DNA of 53,701 nucleotides from Anaerolineae bacterium (GCA_016927535.1 JAFGMM010000044.1:1-53701), one strand, 5' to 3'. Shown: positions 35,616 to 44,274, counted from the stretch's first letter. Program-made: numbers and translations. The notes: generated from the letters alone by a model not told the origin.

Positions 35616-35918
35616 ATGCAGGTTAAGTTGCTGATGACATGGGATATCAAGCCGGGACAGGACCAGGAATACTTCGAGTTCCTGGTCCGCGAGTGGGTGC
35701 CGAGCATCACCCGGCTGGGCATGGAACCGACCGAATCGTGGTTTACGACTTACGGCGACTGCCCGCAGATCATGATGGGCGGTCTTACTAAGAATCTCGA
35801 AGCGATGAAGCGCATTCTCGCCAGCGATGAATGGCAAGATCTGCATTCGCGTCTGCTGGAATACGTAAACGACTATAATCATAAGATTGTGCGCGCCACG
35901 GGGGGCTTTCAGCTTTAA
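35616..35918 (+). CDS. small alpha/beta-barrel (ABM-like) hypothetical protein
   Basis: 100 residues. The pattern of two beta-alpha-beta units (QVKLLMTWDIKPGQDQEYFEFLVREWVP, then GMEPTESWFTTYG, MMGGLTKNLEAMKRILASDEWQDLHSRL) suggests a ferredoxin-like dimeric alpha/beta barrel, as in monooxygenase-like or stress-responsive barrel proteins. No catalytic residues can be assigned. AAGGGA precedes the ATG. It lies 41 bases after the MBL-fold gene on the same strand. Confidence 0.6.
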   Translation: MQVKLLMTWDIKPGQDQEYFEFLVREWVPSITRLGMEPTESWFTTYGDCPQIMMGGLTKNLEAMKRILASDEWQDLHSRLLEYVNDYNHKIVRATGGFQL

Positions 35919-36078
35919 CCGGGCGCGCGGTTTTTCGATGACCGGGGCGCGTGGGTCGCCCTGGTGTTGTTTTAGTGCGGCTTGCCGGCGGCTTTGCTGC
36001 TTTTTGGGCAGTTGCGATAGCTGTGATACACTCCCCTCTCAGCGAAAATTCCCCTTTATATTGACGATAGGACGGCTC

Positions 36079-37233
36079 ATGAATCGACGAATCTTTTTCG
36101 TGTTTGGATGGCTGATGCTGGTCGCACTGGCAAGCACGGCTTGTTTCCCGGCGGGGCCGAGCGTCGATCCGACGGTAGAGGCGCAGTTGGCGACTCTTGA
36201 TGCTGAAAACGGACGCCCGACCGGGCGCTATGCGGTGTTTCTCGCCTCGCCGGACGGCAAACAGGAGAAACTGATTTACGGCGGCAACCGCCTGCGCCAC
36301 AGCCTCAGCGTCTCGCCCGACGGCGAGTGGGTGTTGTACGTGGAATACACCGCCGACCAGAACGACGACGGCGTTTCTAACGAGTTCGATTTCAGGAGCG
36401 CCGAGATCGGCCTAATGCGGGTCGACGGCAGCGATGCGCACCTGATTACGAATAATAGCTTTATGGATATCACGCCGGCCTGGGCGCCGGATGGACGGCA
36501 CATCATCTTTGCTTCGGACCGCGACAACCCGGTGAGCGACAGCGGCGAGGAAGGCGCTTTAGACCTCTACGTCATGGACCTCGACGGCGAAAATGCGGTT
36601 AATATCACCAACACGTCCGATTTTATCGAGACCGACCCCAGCTGGGCCGGCGATACGGTCGTGATGCTGCACTATTCGGCCAGCGACAAAGTGCTGGGCA
36701 TCTGGAAGATGGATTGCAGCCCGGATGCGTTGGAGGCGTGCGGCAATATCCGCAAGCTGACCGACCCGAGCTTTGACAAAGAGAGCGAGCGGACCTCCTT
36801 CGGCGACTTCGATCCCAAGATTTCGCCGGATGGGACGACCGTGGTTTTCTACCGCCACCAGAATGAAGATTGGGAGATCAACGGCTATAAGATCGGCGAC
36901 TGGGATATTTATACGATCCCGGTTGACGGCAGCCCCGGCGACGAAACGCTAATCAGCCAGGGCGACGAGGCCGATCTGATGCCGAGTTGGTCGCCGGACG
37001 GCAAGCGCCTGGTGTTCTGGGCGCACGGCAAGGATATGAAAATCTTAAGCGACCTGTTTATCATCGACGCCGACGGCGGCAACCGCACCATGATCGAGCG
37101 CGACAATAAGCTTTATTACGCGCAGATGCCTGCCTGGGTCGATGCCGCTTTCCTCAAAGAAGAAGGCGCGGATGAGCCGTGGTTGATTTACACGGTGGAG
37201 TGGGCCGACGGCGGGCGGCAGGAGAGTAATTGA
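36079..37233 (+). CDS. TolB-like WD40/PD40 beta-propeller lipoprotein
   Basis: 384 residues. A signal with STAC at Cys22 suggests lipid attachment, though the lipobox is not ideal. The body carries PD40-type repeats typical of TolB/DPP-IV-like propellers: SVSPDGEWVLYV, PAWAPDGRHIIFASDRDN, PKISPDGTTVVFYRH and PSWSPDGKRLVFWAHG. Such proteins bind other proteins or ligands at the cell surface. The ATG at 36079 follows AGGA and starts the signal peptide directly. A weak promoter (TTGGGC at 36004, TACACT at 36027) lies in the preceding gap. The rhodanese lipoprotein gene follows after 24 bases. Confidence 0.75.
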   Translation: MNRRIFFVFGWLMLVALASTACFPAGPSVDPTVEAQLATLDAENGRPTGRYAVFLASPDGKQEKLIYGGNRLRHSLSVSPDGEWVLYVEYTADQNDDGVSNEFDFRSAEIGLMRVDGSDAHLITNNSFMDITPAWAPDGRHIIFASDRDNPVSDSGEEGALDLYVMDLDGENAVNITNTSDFIETDPSWAGDTVVMLHYSASDKVLGIWKMDCSPDALEACGNIRKLTDPSFDKESERTSFGDFDPKISPDGTTVVFYRHQNEDWEINGYKIGDWDIYTIPVDGSPGDETLISQGDEADLMPSWSPDGKRLVFWAHGKDMKILSDLFIIDADGGNRTMIERDNKLYYAQMPAWVDAAFLKEEGADEPWLIYTVEWADGGRQESN

Positions 37234-37257
37234 GTGGTCATCACGGAGGGGAACCCG

Positions 37258-37725
37258 ATGCGGCGTTTACCGGCGCTTTTGAGCTTGTTGGTGTTGTTGG
37301 CTGTCGCCTGTACGCCGGCTGCGACCGAGACGCCGGCGCCGGCTGCGACCAAGACGCTCCCGCCCATGCAGGGGCCGGAGCCGCCGACGGCTGCGCCGCC
37401 CGCGCGCCCGGTCTCGCTGACGCCGGCCGAGGCCGAAGAGCGCCTGGCGGGCGGCGGCGCGATCTTGCTCGACGTGCGCGACTCGTACGAGTGGACGAAT
37501 CCGGGGCACGTCGCGGGCGCAACGCTCATCCCGCTGGGCCAGCTTGCCAGGCGGGTCGGTGAACTGGACCCGAAGAAAGAGATCATCGTCATGTGCAACA
37601 ACGGCAGTCGCAGCAAATCGGGCTTGCAGATTCTTCAGAATGCGGGGTTTGCACACTTAGCCGAACTGGAGGGCGGTATCCAGGCATGGATTGCCCAGGG
37701 GCTGCCGGTGAGCCGCGAGAATTAG
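37258..37725 (+). CDS. rhodanese-domain lipoprotein
   Basis: 155 residues. The lipoprotein signal ends LLAVAC (Cys18), followed by a Thr/Pro/Ala linker to about residue 50. The rhodanese domain has ILLDVRDSYEWTNPGHVAGATLIPLGQL and the active-site loop VMCNNGSRSKSG with Cys113. Rhodaneses carry sulfur as a persulfide or act in redox sensing; outside the membrane the latter or a sulfide-related role is possible. GGAGGGG precedes the ATG at 37258. The stop codon lies inside the first heptamer of the tandem repeat that follows. Confidence 0.85.
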   Translation: MRRLPALLSLLVLLAVACTPAATETPAPAATKTLPPMQGPEPPTAAPPARPVSLTPAEAEERLAGGGAILLDVRDSYEWTNPGHVAGATLIPLGQLARRVGELDPKKEIIVMCNNGSRSKSGLQILQNAGFAHLAELEGGIQAWIAQGLPVSREN

Positions 37726-37776
37726 CCATTAGCAGTTAGCGGTTAGCCATTAGCAGTTAGCGGTTAGCCATTAGCC
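37722..37776. repeat. tandem heptamer repeat (TTAGCCA, TTAGCAG, TTAGCGG)
   Basis: Three heptamers make a 21-base unit that occurs twice without error (37722-37742, 37743-37763) and then partly (37764-37776). ATTTGTC repeated twice follows to about 37795. The first unit includes the stop codon of the rhodanese gene. The same heptamers, less regular, are at 7038-7142. Confidence 0.85.
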
Positions 37777-37805
37777 ATTTGTCATTTGTCATTAGGCTCT
37801 ATCGC

Positions 37806-37834
37806 TTGACCGCATCTTTACCTTATGGTATGCT
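37806..37834 (+). promoter_or_regulatory. promoter of the ileS T-box leader
   Basis: TTGACC (37806-37811), a 17-base spacer and TATGCT (37829-37834) form a good housekeeping promoter. Transcription would begin near 37842, just before the conserved 5' part of the T-box leader. Confidence 0.65.
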
Positions 37835-37844
37835 ATGATATGTT

Positions 37845-38156
37845 AGAAAGGCAGTGACGGAAACGAGTAGGCGCGGCGAGCCGTGCCGCAGCGAGCCTGG
37901 GAGAGTGGGAGCCGGGCGCGCGGGCCGGGCCGAAAATCCTTCCTGAGCCGCAGGCCGAAACGGCAGGTCTGTCTTGGTAGGGCAGGCGGGGCCGGAGTAA
38001 GCTGAGCCGGGGTTTGTCGCCCGTTATCACGGCACGGCGCTCCGCGCAGTGGGTCGCCGATCGAGTGTCTCGCCGCTGCATCAGGCGCGTGCGAGAAATA
38101 AGGGTGGTACCGCGAGTGCATGCGCGCTCGTCCCTTAGTGGGCGGGCGCGTTTTTA
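37845..38156 (+). promoter_or_regulatory. T-box riboswitch (isoleucine) with terminator
   Basis: The leader has the T-box signature AGGGTGGTACCGCG at 38101-38114, whose bulge pairs with the acceptor end of uncharged tRNA. A GC-rich stem I begins near 37850, with GACGGAAACGAGTAG. ATC at 37936-37938, in the unpaired-looking GAAAATCCTT stretch, is the candidate specifier codon and fits isoleucine. The terminator stem (GCGCGCTCGTCCC at 38122-38134, GGGCGGGCGCG at 38140-38150) ends in TTTTT at 38151-38155. Uncharged tRNA-Ile should stabilise the antiterminator and allow ileS transcription. The stem I details were not folded computationally. Confidence 0.9.
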
Positions 38157-38183
38157 GTTATGGGTGATGAGTGGAGTGATGCG

Positions 38184-38255
38184 ATGACTGCCTTGTACAT
38201 AGACATGGACTTGCAGGAGGTGCGGCGCCGCAACCGGCGCCGGGGTATTGCTTAA
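38184..38255 (+). CDS. possible 23-residue basic peptide between T-box and ileS
   Basis: A short frame (MTALYIDMDLQEVRRRNRRRG and two more residues) lies after the T-box terminator and before ileS. It has an Arg-rich end encoded by a GC palindrome (GGCGCC on both sides of GCAAC). No clear ribosome binding site precedes it. It may be chance; it is listed because the 160-base gap after the terminator is otherwise unexplained. Confidence 0.15.
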   Translation: MTALYIDMDLQEVRRRNRRRGIA

Positions 38256-38318
38256 CGTGACCGGATGCAACCCTATCGACCGACCCAAGATTGACCATTT
38301 GTAAAGGAGAGCAAACTG

Positions 38319-41300
38319 ATGGCTTTTAAATTTGATGATGTACCCAACTGGGTTGACTTCCCGGCGCAGGAGCGCGATATCCTCAAGTTCTGGGAGCAGA
38401 CCGGCGCTTTCCAAAAGATGCGCGAAATCCACAAAGGCGAGCCGAAGTGGTCGTTCATCGACGGCCCGATAACCGCCAATAATCCGATGGGCCTGCATCA
38501 CGGCTGGGGGCGCGCGTACAAAGACCTTTACAACCGCTTCTGGACCATGCGCGGGCGCGAACTGCGCTACCAACAGGGCTTTGACTGCCAGGGCCTCTGG
38601 GTCGAGGTGGAAGTCGAAAAGGAAAAAGGGTTTACCTCCAAGAAGGATATTGAGGATTACGGGCTTGCCCGCTTTGTGCGCGAGTGCAAGGCGCGCGTAT
38701 TGCGCTACTCCGGCGTGCAGACCGAGCAGTCGATCCGGCTGGGCTACTGGCAGGATTGGAACGATGCCGGTGTGCTGCGCGAGCTTGCCGAGAAACTGCT
38801 TGCCGATCCGATGCAGCCGTATACCTTTCGGGGACCGGACGGCCCGGTCACCGATTCGGTGGAGCAGATCGTGGGGCGCTTGGGCCTGCCGGAGACCGGC
38901 GGCTCGTACTATACCTTCTCGAATGAGAATAACTATATGATCTGGACCTTCCTCAAGCGCTGCTGGGAGAAGGGCTGGCTCTACAAGGGCGCCGACTCGA
39001 TGCCGTGGTGCCCGCGCTGCGCGACCGGCATCAGCCAGCACGAGATCGTTACAGACGGCTACGCCGAACTGACGCACGACTCGGTGACGCTGCGCTTCCC
39101 CTTGCGCGCGAAGAACGGCGCGCCGGCCGAGAAGGGCGAGGCGCTGCTGATCTGGACGACCACACCCTGGACGCTCACCAGCAACGTCGCGGCGGCGGTC
39201 GGCCCCGACCTGGATTACGTGAAGGTGCGGCAGGGCGATGAGGTGTTTTATCTCTCTAAAGGCACCGTGCACATGCTCAAGGGTAAGTACGAGGTGCTGG
39301 CGGAGTTGAGGGGCGCGGCGATGGAGGGCTGGACTTACGACGGCCCCTTCGACGAACTGCCGGCGCAGCAGAAGCCCGGCGGCTTCACCGAGTTGAAAGA
39401 GGTCACCGAGGGGGTGACGGCCAGCGCCGCCGAAGCTCACCGCGTGATTCTGTGGGATGAGGTCGGCGAGGACGAGGGTACGGGCATCGTCCATATCGCG
39501 CCGGGCTGCGGCGCGGAGGACTTCCAGATCGGCCAGGACTTGAAGCTGCCGGTGCTTGTGCCCATCGACGAGGAGGGCGTCTTTGTCGAGGGCTTCGACT
39601 GGCTGACCGGCAAGAACGCACACGACGCCGCCCGGCTGATCTTCGATAACCTGGCGGCGAAGGGCGTCCTTTACGATGTCAGCCCGTACACGCACCGCTA
39701 CCCGATCTGCTGGCGCTGCAAGACCGAACTGGTCTTCCGCGTGGTCGATGAGTGGTTCATCAGCATGGGCGAGCAGTTCGACAAGCCGCGCGAAACGCTG
39801 ACGAAAGAGGAAGTCGATCACAACCTGCGCTACCAGATCATGGAGGTGGTGGACCAGACGCGCTGGATTCCCGACTTCGGCTACGCGCGCGAGCAGGATT
39901 GGCTGCGCAACATGCACGACTGGATGATCTCCAAGAAGCGCTACTGGGGTCTGGCGCTGCCGATCTGGGAATGCCGCGCGTGCGGTCACTTCGAGGTGAT
40001 CGGCTCTTACGAGGAGTTGAAGCGCCGCGCGGTCGCGGGCTGGGAGGCATTCGACGGGCACACACCGCACCGCCCGTTTGTCGATGCGGTGAAGATCGAA
40101 TGTCCTAAGTGCGGCGCGAAGGTTTCGCGCGTCGCCGATGTGGGCAACCCGTGGCTCGACGCCGGCATTGTCAGCTTCAGCACGCTGCAATATCGCACCA
40201 ACCCGGAATACTGGGCGCAGTGGTTCCCGGCGGATTGGATCTCGGAGTCGTTCCCCGGCCAATTCCGCAACTGGTTCTACAGCCTGCTGGCGATGAGCGC
40301 GGTGCTGGAGCGCAAGCCGCCGTTCGAGACCGTGTTCAGCTACGCGACGCTGCTCGACGGCAAGGGGCAGCCCATGCACAAGAGTTCGGGCAACATGATC
40401 GAGTTCAACGAGGCCGCCGAGCGGGTCGGTGTGGACGTGCTGCGCTGGCTCTATGTGCGCCAGAGACCGGAGCGCGACCTGTTGTTTTCCTACGAGAGCG
40501 CCGACGAGGTGCGCCGCCAGTTCATGCTGCCGCTGTGGAACGTGTACAGCTTCTTCGTCACTTACGCGAACATCGACGGCTGGACGCCGGCGCGCATGGC
40601 CGAGAGCGATAATCTGCTCGACCGTTGGGCGCTGGCCCGGCTGAACCAGGTCGTCAAGGAGGCGACGCTGTGCCTGGAGGTCTACGATTCGTATACCACG
40701 ACGCACACTGTCGAGAAATTCCTTGACGACTTGACGAACTGGTATGTGCGGCGTTCGCGGTCGCGCTTTTGGAAGAGCGAACAGGACGACGATAAGAACG
40801 CCGCCTACAGCACGCTCTACACCGTGCTGGTCATGCTGGCAAAGCTGCTCGCGCCGGTCACGCCGTTCGTCGCCGAAGCGATGTATCAAAACCTGGTATG
40901 CAATATGGATGCGGCGGCGCCGGAGAGCGTCCACCACTGCTATTGGCCGGAGCTGGACGAGACCGCTATCGACGGAGACCTGCTGGCGAGCATGGACCTG
41001 GCGATGCGGGTCGCCGGGCTGGGCCGCAGCGCGCGCGCCGGCGCTAACGCCAAGCTGCGCCAGCCGCTTGCTAAGGCGCTGGTTCACCTGGACGCGGGCG
41101 ACCGCGCCCGGTGGTCAGACGCGCTGAGCGAGATCGTGGCGGACGAGTTGAACGTCAAGGCGCTGGAGTTCGTCGAGAAGGCCGGCGACCTGGTGACGTA
41201 CCGGCTGCTGCCCGACAACAAGAAGCTTGGGCCGAAGTTCGGGCCGCGCTTCCCAAAGGTGCGCGCCGCGCTGCACGAAGTCGAACCGGCGCTCGTGGCG

Positions 41301-41726
41301 AGCCGGCTCAAGGCCGGGCTGCCGCTGGCGCTTGAGGTGGACGGCGAGATGGTCGAATTGGCCGCCGACGAGGTGCTTGTCCAGTCTGACGCACAGGCCG
41401 GGCTGGCGGTCGCCGGCGACCAGGGCGTGACGGTGGGCGTTGATACCGTGCTGACGGGCGAACTGCGCGCCGAGGGCCTGGCCCGCGAGGTGGTGCGCCG
41501 CGTCCAGACCGCGCGCAAGGACGCCGGCTTCCGCATCGAAGACCACATCACCACGTACTACAAAGCCGAGGGCGAACTGGCTGAGGTTATTTCGGCGTGG
41601 GCCGATTACATCAAGCGGGAGACGCTCTCGACCGGGCTGGTCGAAGGCGACGCGCCCGGCGGCGCGTTCGTTGCCGCGCACAAGGTGGAGGGGATGGCGC
41701 TCACGGTGGGCGTGGTACAAAATTGA
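38319..41726 (+). CDS. ileS: isoleucine--tRNA ligase
   Basis: 1135 residues, class I aminoacyl-tRNA synthetase. The HIGH region reads GPITANNPMGLHHGWGRAYKD (His60, His61, Gly62, Trp63), a known variant style with HHGW in place of HxGH. The editing domain follows (about 200-450). YPICWRCKTELVFRVVDEWFI, a Cys pair (CRACG...CPKCGAKV) and NPWLDAGIVSFSTL lead to the KMSKS loop, MHKSSGN (686-692). An anticodon-binding helical domain and a long C-terminal domain complete it. It charges tRNA-Ile and proofreads valine. AAAGGAG precedes the ATG. The T-box leader with an ATC specifier supports the assignment over ValRS or LeuRS. Confidence 0.93.
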   Translation: MAFKFDDVPNWVDFPAQERDILKFWEQTGAFQKMREIHKGEPKWSFIDGPITANNPMGLHHGWGRAYKDLYNRFWTMRGRELRYQQGFDCQGLWVEVEVEKEKGFTSKKDIEDYGLARFVRECKARVLRYSGVQTEQSIRLGYWQDWNDAGVLRELAEKLLADPMQPYTFRGPDGPVTDSVEQIVGRLGLPETGGSYYTFSNENNYMIWTFLKRCWEKGWLYKGADSMPWCPRCATGISQHEIVTDGYAELTHDSVTLRFPLRAKNGAPAEKGEALLIWTTTPWTLTSNVAAAVGPDLDYVKVRQGDEVFYLSKGTVHMLKGKYEVLAELRGAAMEGWTYDGPFDELPAQQKPGGFTELKEVTEGVTASAAEAHRVILWDEVGEDEGTGIVHIAPGCGAEDFQIGQDLKLPVLVPIDEEGVFVEGFDWLTGKNAHDAARLIFDNLAAKGVLYDVSPYTHRYPICWRCKTELVFRVVDEWFISMGEQFDKPRETLTKEEVDHNLRYQIMEVVDQTRWIPDFGYAREQDWLRNMHDWMISKKRYWGLALPIWECRACGHFEVIGSYEELKRRAVAGWEAFDGHTPHRPFVDAVKIECPKCGAKVSRVADVGNPWLDAGIVSFSTLQYRTNPEYWAQWFPADWISESFPGQFRNWFYSLLAMSAVLERKPPFETVFSYATLLDGKGQPMHKSSGNMIEFNEAAERVGVDVLRWLYVRQRPERDLLFSYESADEVRRQFMLPLWNVYSFFVTYANIDGWTPARMAESDNLLDRWALARLNQVVKEATLCLEVYDSYTTTHTVEKFLDDLTNWYVRRSRSRFWKSEQDDDKNAAYSTLYTVLVMLAKLLAPVTPFVAEAMYQNLVCNMDAAAPESVHHCYWPELDETAIDGDLLASMDLAMRVAGLGRSARAGANAKLRQPLAKALVHLDAGDRARWSDALSEIVADELNVKALEFVEKAGDLVTYRLLPDNKKLGPKFGPRFPKVRAALHEVEPALVASRLKAGLPLALEVDGEMVELAADEVLVQSDAQAGLAVAGDQGVTVGVDTVLTGELRAEGLAREVVRRVQTARKDAGFRIEDHITTYYKAEGELAEVISAWADYIKRETLSTGLVEGDAPGGAFVAAHKVEGMALTVGVVQN

Positions 41727-41769
41727 TGCGGGCAGATAGATAGTCAAAGCACTGGGGGCGATTGCAAGA

Positions 41770-42129
41770 ATGAGCGACGACACGTCCGGGAAGATCGTTT
41801 TGTACGGCCACCCGGCTTGCTCGATGGTGCCGCCGGTCCGGGATACGCTGGAGCGGTGCGGCGCCGACTACCTGTACGTCAACATCCACGAGGACGAGGA
41901 GGCGCGCGCCCGCGTGCGTGAGATCAACGGCGGCAGTGAGAGCGTGCCGACCCTGGTCTTCCCGGACGGCAGCACGCTCACCGAGCCGCCGCCCGGCGCG
42001 CTGCGGGCCAAGCTGAAAGCCGCCGGATACGAGGCGCCGGCTCGCGCCTGGTTGTACGACAACGCTTACCTGATTGTCGTCACCGTGGTCGCTGTCCTGA
42101 TTGTTTTAAGACTACTGGGGGTAATTTGA
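41770..42129 (+). CDS. glutaredoxin-like protein with single Cys and C-terminal membrane helix
   Basis: 119 residues. IVLYGHPACSMVPPVRDTLERCGADYLYVNI has the thioredoxin-fold opening of glutaredoxin/mycoredoxin, and GGSESVPTLVFPDGSTLTEP has the cis-Pro loop. The active site is C17-S-M-V, with no second cysteine, so it is monothiol. A membrane helix (about 98-117, AYLIVVTVVAVLIVLRLLGVI) anchors the C-terminus, with the domain predicted on the cytoplasmic side. It lies 43 bases after ileS and 3 bases before the serine hydrolase gene. Confidence 0.75.
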   Translation: MSDDTSGKIVLYGHPACSMVPPVRDTLERCGADYLYVNIHEDEEARARVREINGGSESVPTLVFPDGSTLTEPPPGALRAKLKAAGYEAPARAWLYDNAYLIVVTVVAVLIVLRLLGVI

Positions 42130-42132
42130 ATC

Positions 42133-43626
42133 ATGCCTGTAGAAACGAACGTTCCCGATGGGCTGGATGCCTATATCGAACAAGCCCGTCAACATTGGGA
42201 GGCGCCGGCCTGTGCGGTCGCCGTCGTCAAAGATGATGCAGTGATTTTTGCGAAAGGCTACGGCGCGCGCACGCTCGGCAAAGGCGAGCCGGTGGACGAG
42301 TACACGGTCTTCGCCTGCGGCTCGACCACCAAGGCGTTTACGGCGGCGGCGCTGGGTATGTTGGTCGATGCGGGCAAGCTGGGTTGGGACGACCGTGTGA
42401 CCGACCACCTGCCCGGCTTCCAGCTCTACGATCCTTACGTCACGCGCGTGCTGACCGTGCGCGATTTGCTCTGCCACCGCGCCGGCCTGGAGCGCGGCGA
42501 TATGCTCTGGTATGGGTCGCCTTTTGGGCGCGACGAGGTGGTGCGCCGGGTTCGCTATCTGAGGCCGACCCTGCCTTTCCGCGCGCGCTTCGGCTACCAG
42601 AACATTATGTACCTGGTGGCGGGCGCGGTGGCGGCGGCGGTGGGCGGGACGAGTTGGGACGAGTTCCTTAAGACGCGCATCTTCGAGCCGCTGGGCATGG
42701 CGCGCACCAATACGAGCATCCATGAGCTTGCCGGCATGGATAATATCGCCACGCCGCACCACAAGGTCAGGGATTCCGGCGCAGTGCTTCCCATCGCGTG
42801 GTACGATTGCAACAACATCGCGCCGGCCGGGGCGATCAATTCCTGTGTGATGGATATGGCGCAGTGGCTCCGGCTCAACCTGGCCGGCGGCGAGTTCGAG
42901 GGCGAGCGCCTGCTCAGCGAAGCGGTGGTCTGCGAGATGCAGTCGCCGCAGATGATCGAGAACGACCCCGACCGCTACAAGTTCGCCCGGTATATCGACA
43001 TGGATACCAACTTTTGGACTTATGGCCTGGGTTGGGGGATCCGCGATTACCACGGGATGAAGATGGTGCGGCACGGCGGCGGCATCGATGGGATGCGCGC
43101 GGAGGTAGCCATGCTGCCGGCGGCGCGGTTGGGCGTGGTGGTGCTCACCAACTTGAGCGCGATAGGCGACTACCTGCCGAACGCGGTCATGTTCCGGGCG
43201 CTCGATGCTTACCTGGGCGCCGAGGCGTGCGACTGGAGCGCCGACTTCCAGAAGGTAGCAGATGTCCAGCAGACGGAAGAAACCGAGGAATGGCAGAAGA
43301 TGGTGCGCGCCCGTGCCGAGAGCGCCGTGCCGTCGCTGGCGCCGGACGCTTACGCCGGCAGCTATGAGAACGAGATGTACGGCGCGCAAACCATCGCTTT
43401 AGAGGGCAATACGCTGGTGTTCTCGAACGGCGCAAAGCTCACCGGCAACCTGGAGCACTGGCATCACGACACGTTTAAAATCGCGTGGCATGAGCCGTAC
43501 TTTAGCCCGGACTTTCTCACGTTTGCGCTCGATGCAGAGGGGAAAGTGTCCGGGTTGGCGCTCTCGTTCATTCCAGGATACGAGTTTGCGCGCGTCCGGG
43601 AGCAGGAGGAAGCGGGCGAGTCATGA
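42133..43626 (+). CDS. serine hydrolase, class C beta-lactamase/esterase family
   Basis: 497 residues without a signal peptide. The SxxK motif is CGSTTKAF (Ser64, Lys67). The YxN motif is GYQN near residue 155. The H-x-G motif is VRHGGGIDGM near 314. A C-terminal beta domain of about 100 residues (YAGSYENEMYGAQTIALEGNTLVF, then GLALSFIPG) is of the DUF3471 type. Family members are esterases, D-aminopeptidases or DD-peptidases; absence of a signal suggests an intracellular esterase- or peptidase-like role. The stop shares ATGA with the next start. Confidence 0.85.
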   Translation: MPVETNVPDGLDAYIEQARQHWEAPACAVAVVKDDAVIFAKGYGARTLGKGEPVDEYTVFACGSTTKAFTAAALGMLVDAGKLGWDDRVTDHLPGFQLYDPYVTRVLTVRDLLCHRAGLERGDMLWYGSPFGRDEVVRRVRYLRPTLPFRARFGYQNIMYLVAGAVAAAVGGTSWDEFLKTRIFEPLGMARTNTSIHELAGMDNIATPHHKVRDSGAVLPIAWYDCNNIAPAGAINSCVMDMAQWLRLNLAGGEFEGERLLSEAVVCEMQSPQMIENDPDRYKFARYIDMDTNFWTYGLGWGIRDYHGMKMVRHGGGIDGMRAEVAMLPAARLGVVVLTNLSAIGDYLPNAVMFRALDAYLGAEACDWSADFQKVADVQQTEETEEWQKMVRARAESAVPSLAPDAYAGSYENEMYGAQTIALEGNTLVFSNGAKLTGNLEHWHHDTFKIAWHEPYFSPDFLTFALDAEGKVSGLALSFIPGYEFARVREQEEAGES

Positions 43627-44267
43627 GGGTGTATTTGATATGGGACGCCGACGGTACTTTGTTTGATACTTACCCGGTGCTGGCCGGCTGTTTGCAGCAG
43701 GCGCTCGAAGCGATGGGTAAGACCGAATCGCGCGACGTGATCCAGCAGCTTGCCCAGGTGACGATGGATCATTGCTATGCAGTACTCGCCGAGAAGCACG
43801 ACGTGGATGCGGAGGAACTGCGCGAGCGGGCCAGGGCGAATTATCGCCAGGTGCCGCCGGCAGGACAGATGCCTTTTCCCGGCGTGGTCGATTTGTGCAA
43901 GCGGGTGTGCGCCGATGGTGGGCAGAATTTCATCGTCACGCACCGCGACCGCGACTCGCTGGCGGCGCTGCTGGAGACGCACGGCATGGCCGGCCTGTTC
44001 GCGGCGTGCATCACGCGCGACGACGAGTACCCGCGCAAGCCCGACCCGGCGGCCTTCCTGGCGCTCATCGAGCGGTACAGCCTGCCGCGCGAGTCGGTCT
44101 GGGCGGTCGGCGACCGCGACCTGGACGTGCTGGCCGGGCAAGCGGCGGGCGTCAAGACCTGTCTTTTCGGCGGCGCAGATGCCGCCGCCGATGTTGGCGT
44201 CGAGCCGGACTGCCGCGCCGCGTCTTACCAGGCGTTCGAGGCGGTCTTGTTTCCCGGCGTGTTATAA
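43623..44267 (+). CDS. HAD-superfamily hydrolase (phosphoglycolate phosphatase-like)
   Basis: 214 residues. HAD motif I is LIWDADGTLFDT (Asp8, Asp10), motif II is IVTHRD, motif III is the Lys in RKPDPAAFL, and motif IV is VWAVGDRDLDVLAGQAAG. The cap is a C1 helical bundle inserted after motif I, as in phosphoglycolate phosphatase and beta-phosphoglucomutase. The substrate is unknown. It is translationally coupled to the serine hydrolase. Its stop codon lies within the -10 box of the next gene. Confidence 0.85.
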   Translation: MRVYLIWDADGTLFDTYPVLAGCLQQALEAMGKTESRDVIQQLAQVTMDHCYAVLAEKHDVDAEELRERARANYRQVPPAGQMPFPGVVDLCKRVCADGGQNFIVTHRDRDSLAALLETHGMAGLFAACITRDDEYPRKPDPAAFLALIERYSLPRESVWAVGDRDLDVLAGQAAGVKTCLFGGADAAADVGVEPDCRAASYQAFEAVLFPGVL

Positions 44268-44268
44268 T
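44260..44268 (+). promoter_or_regulatory. extended -10 promoter giving a leaderless sigma-factor mRNA
   Basis: TG (44260-44261), one base and a perfect TATAAT (44263-44268) end 6 bases before the ATG at 44275, so the transcript should start on the ATG itself. No ribosome binding site or good -35 is present. It is the same element type as before tatA, not an ECF-type promoter. Confidence 0.5.
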
Positions 44269-44274
44269 TGGCTC

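Noticed and set aside
37845-38156. A protein-coding gene in the ileS leader
   Set aside because: Short frames exist on both strands, but the exact T-box motif and the terminator explain the region as RNA.
38154-41087. 977-codon open frame on the minus strand opposite ileS
   Set aside because: Lies entirely against a full-length IleRS gene, shows no recognisable domain and has no ribosome binding site; typical high-GC antisense frame.
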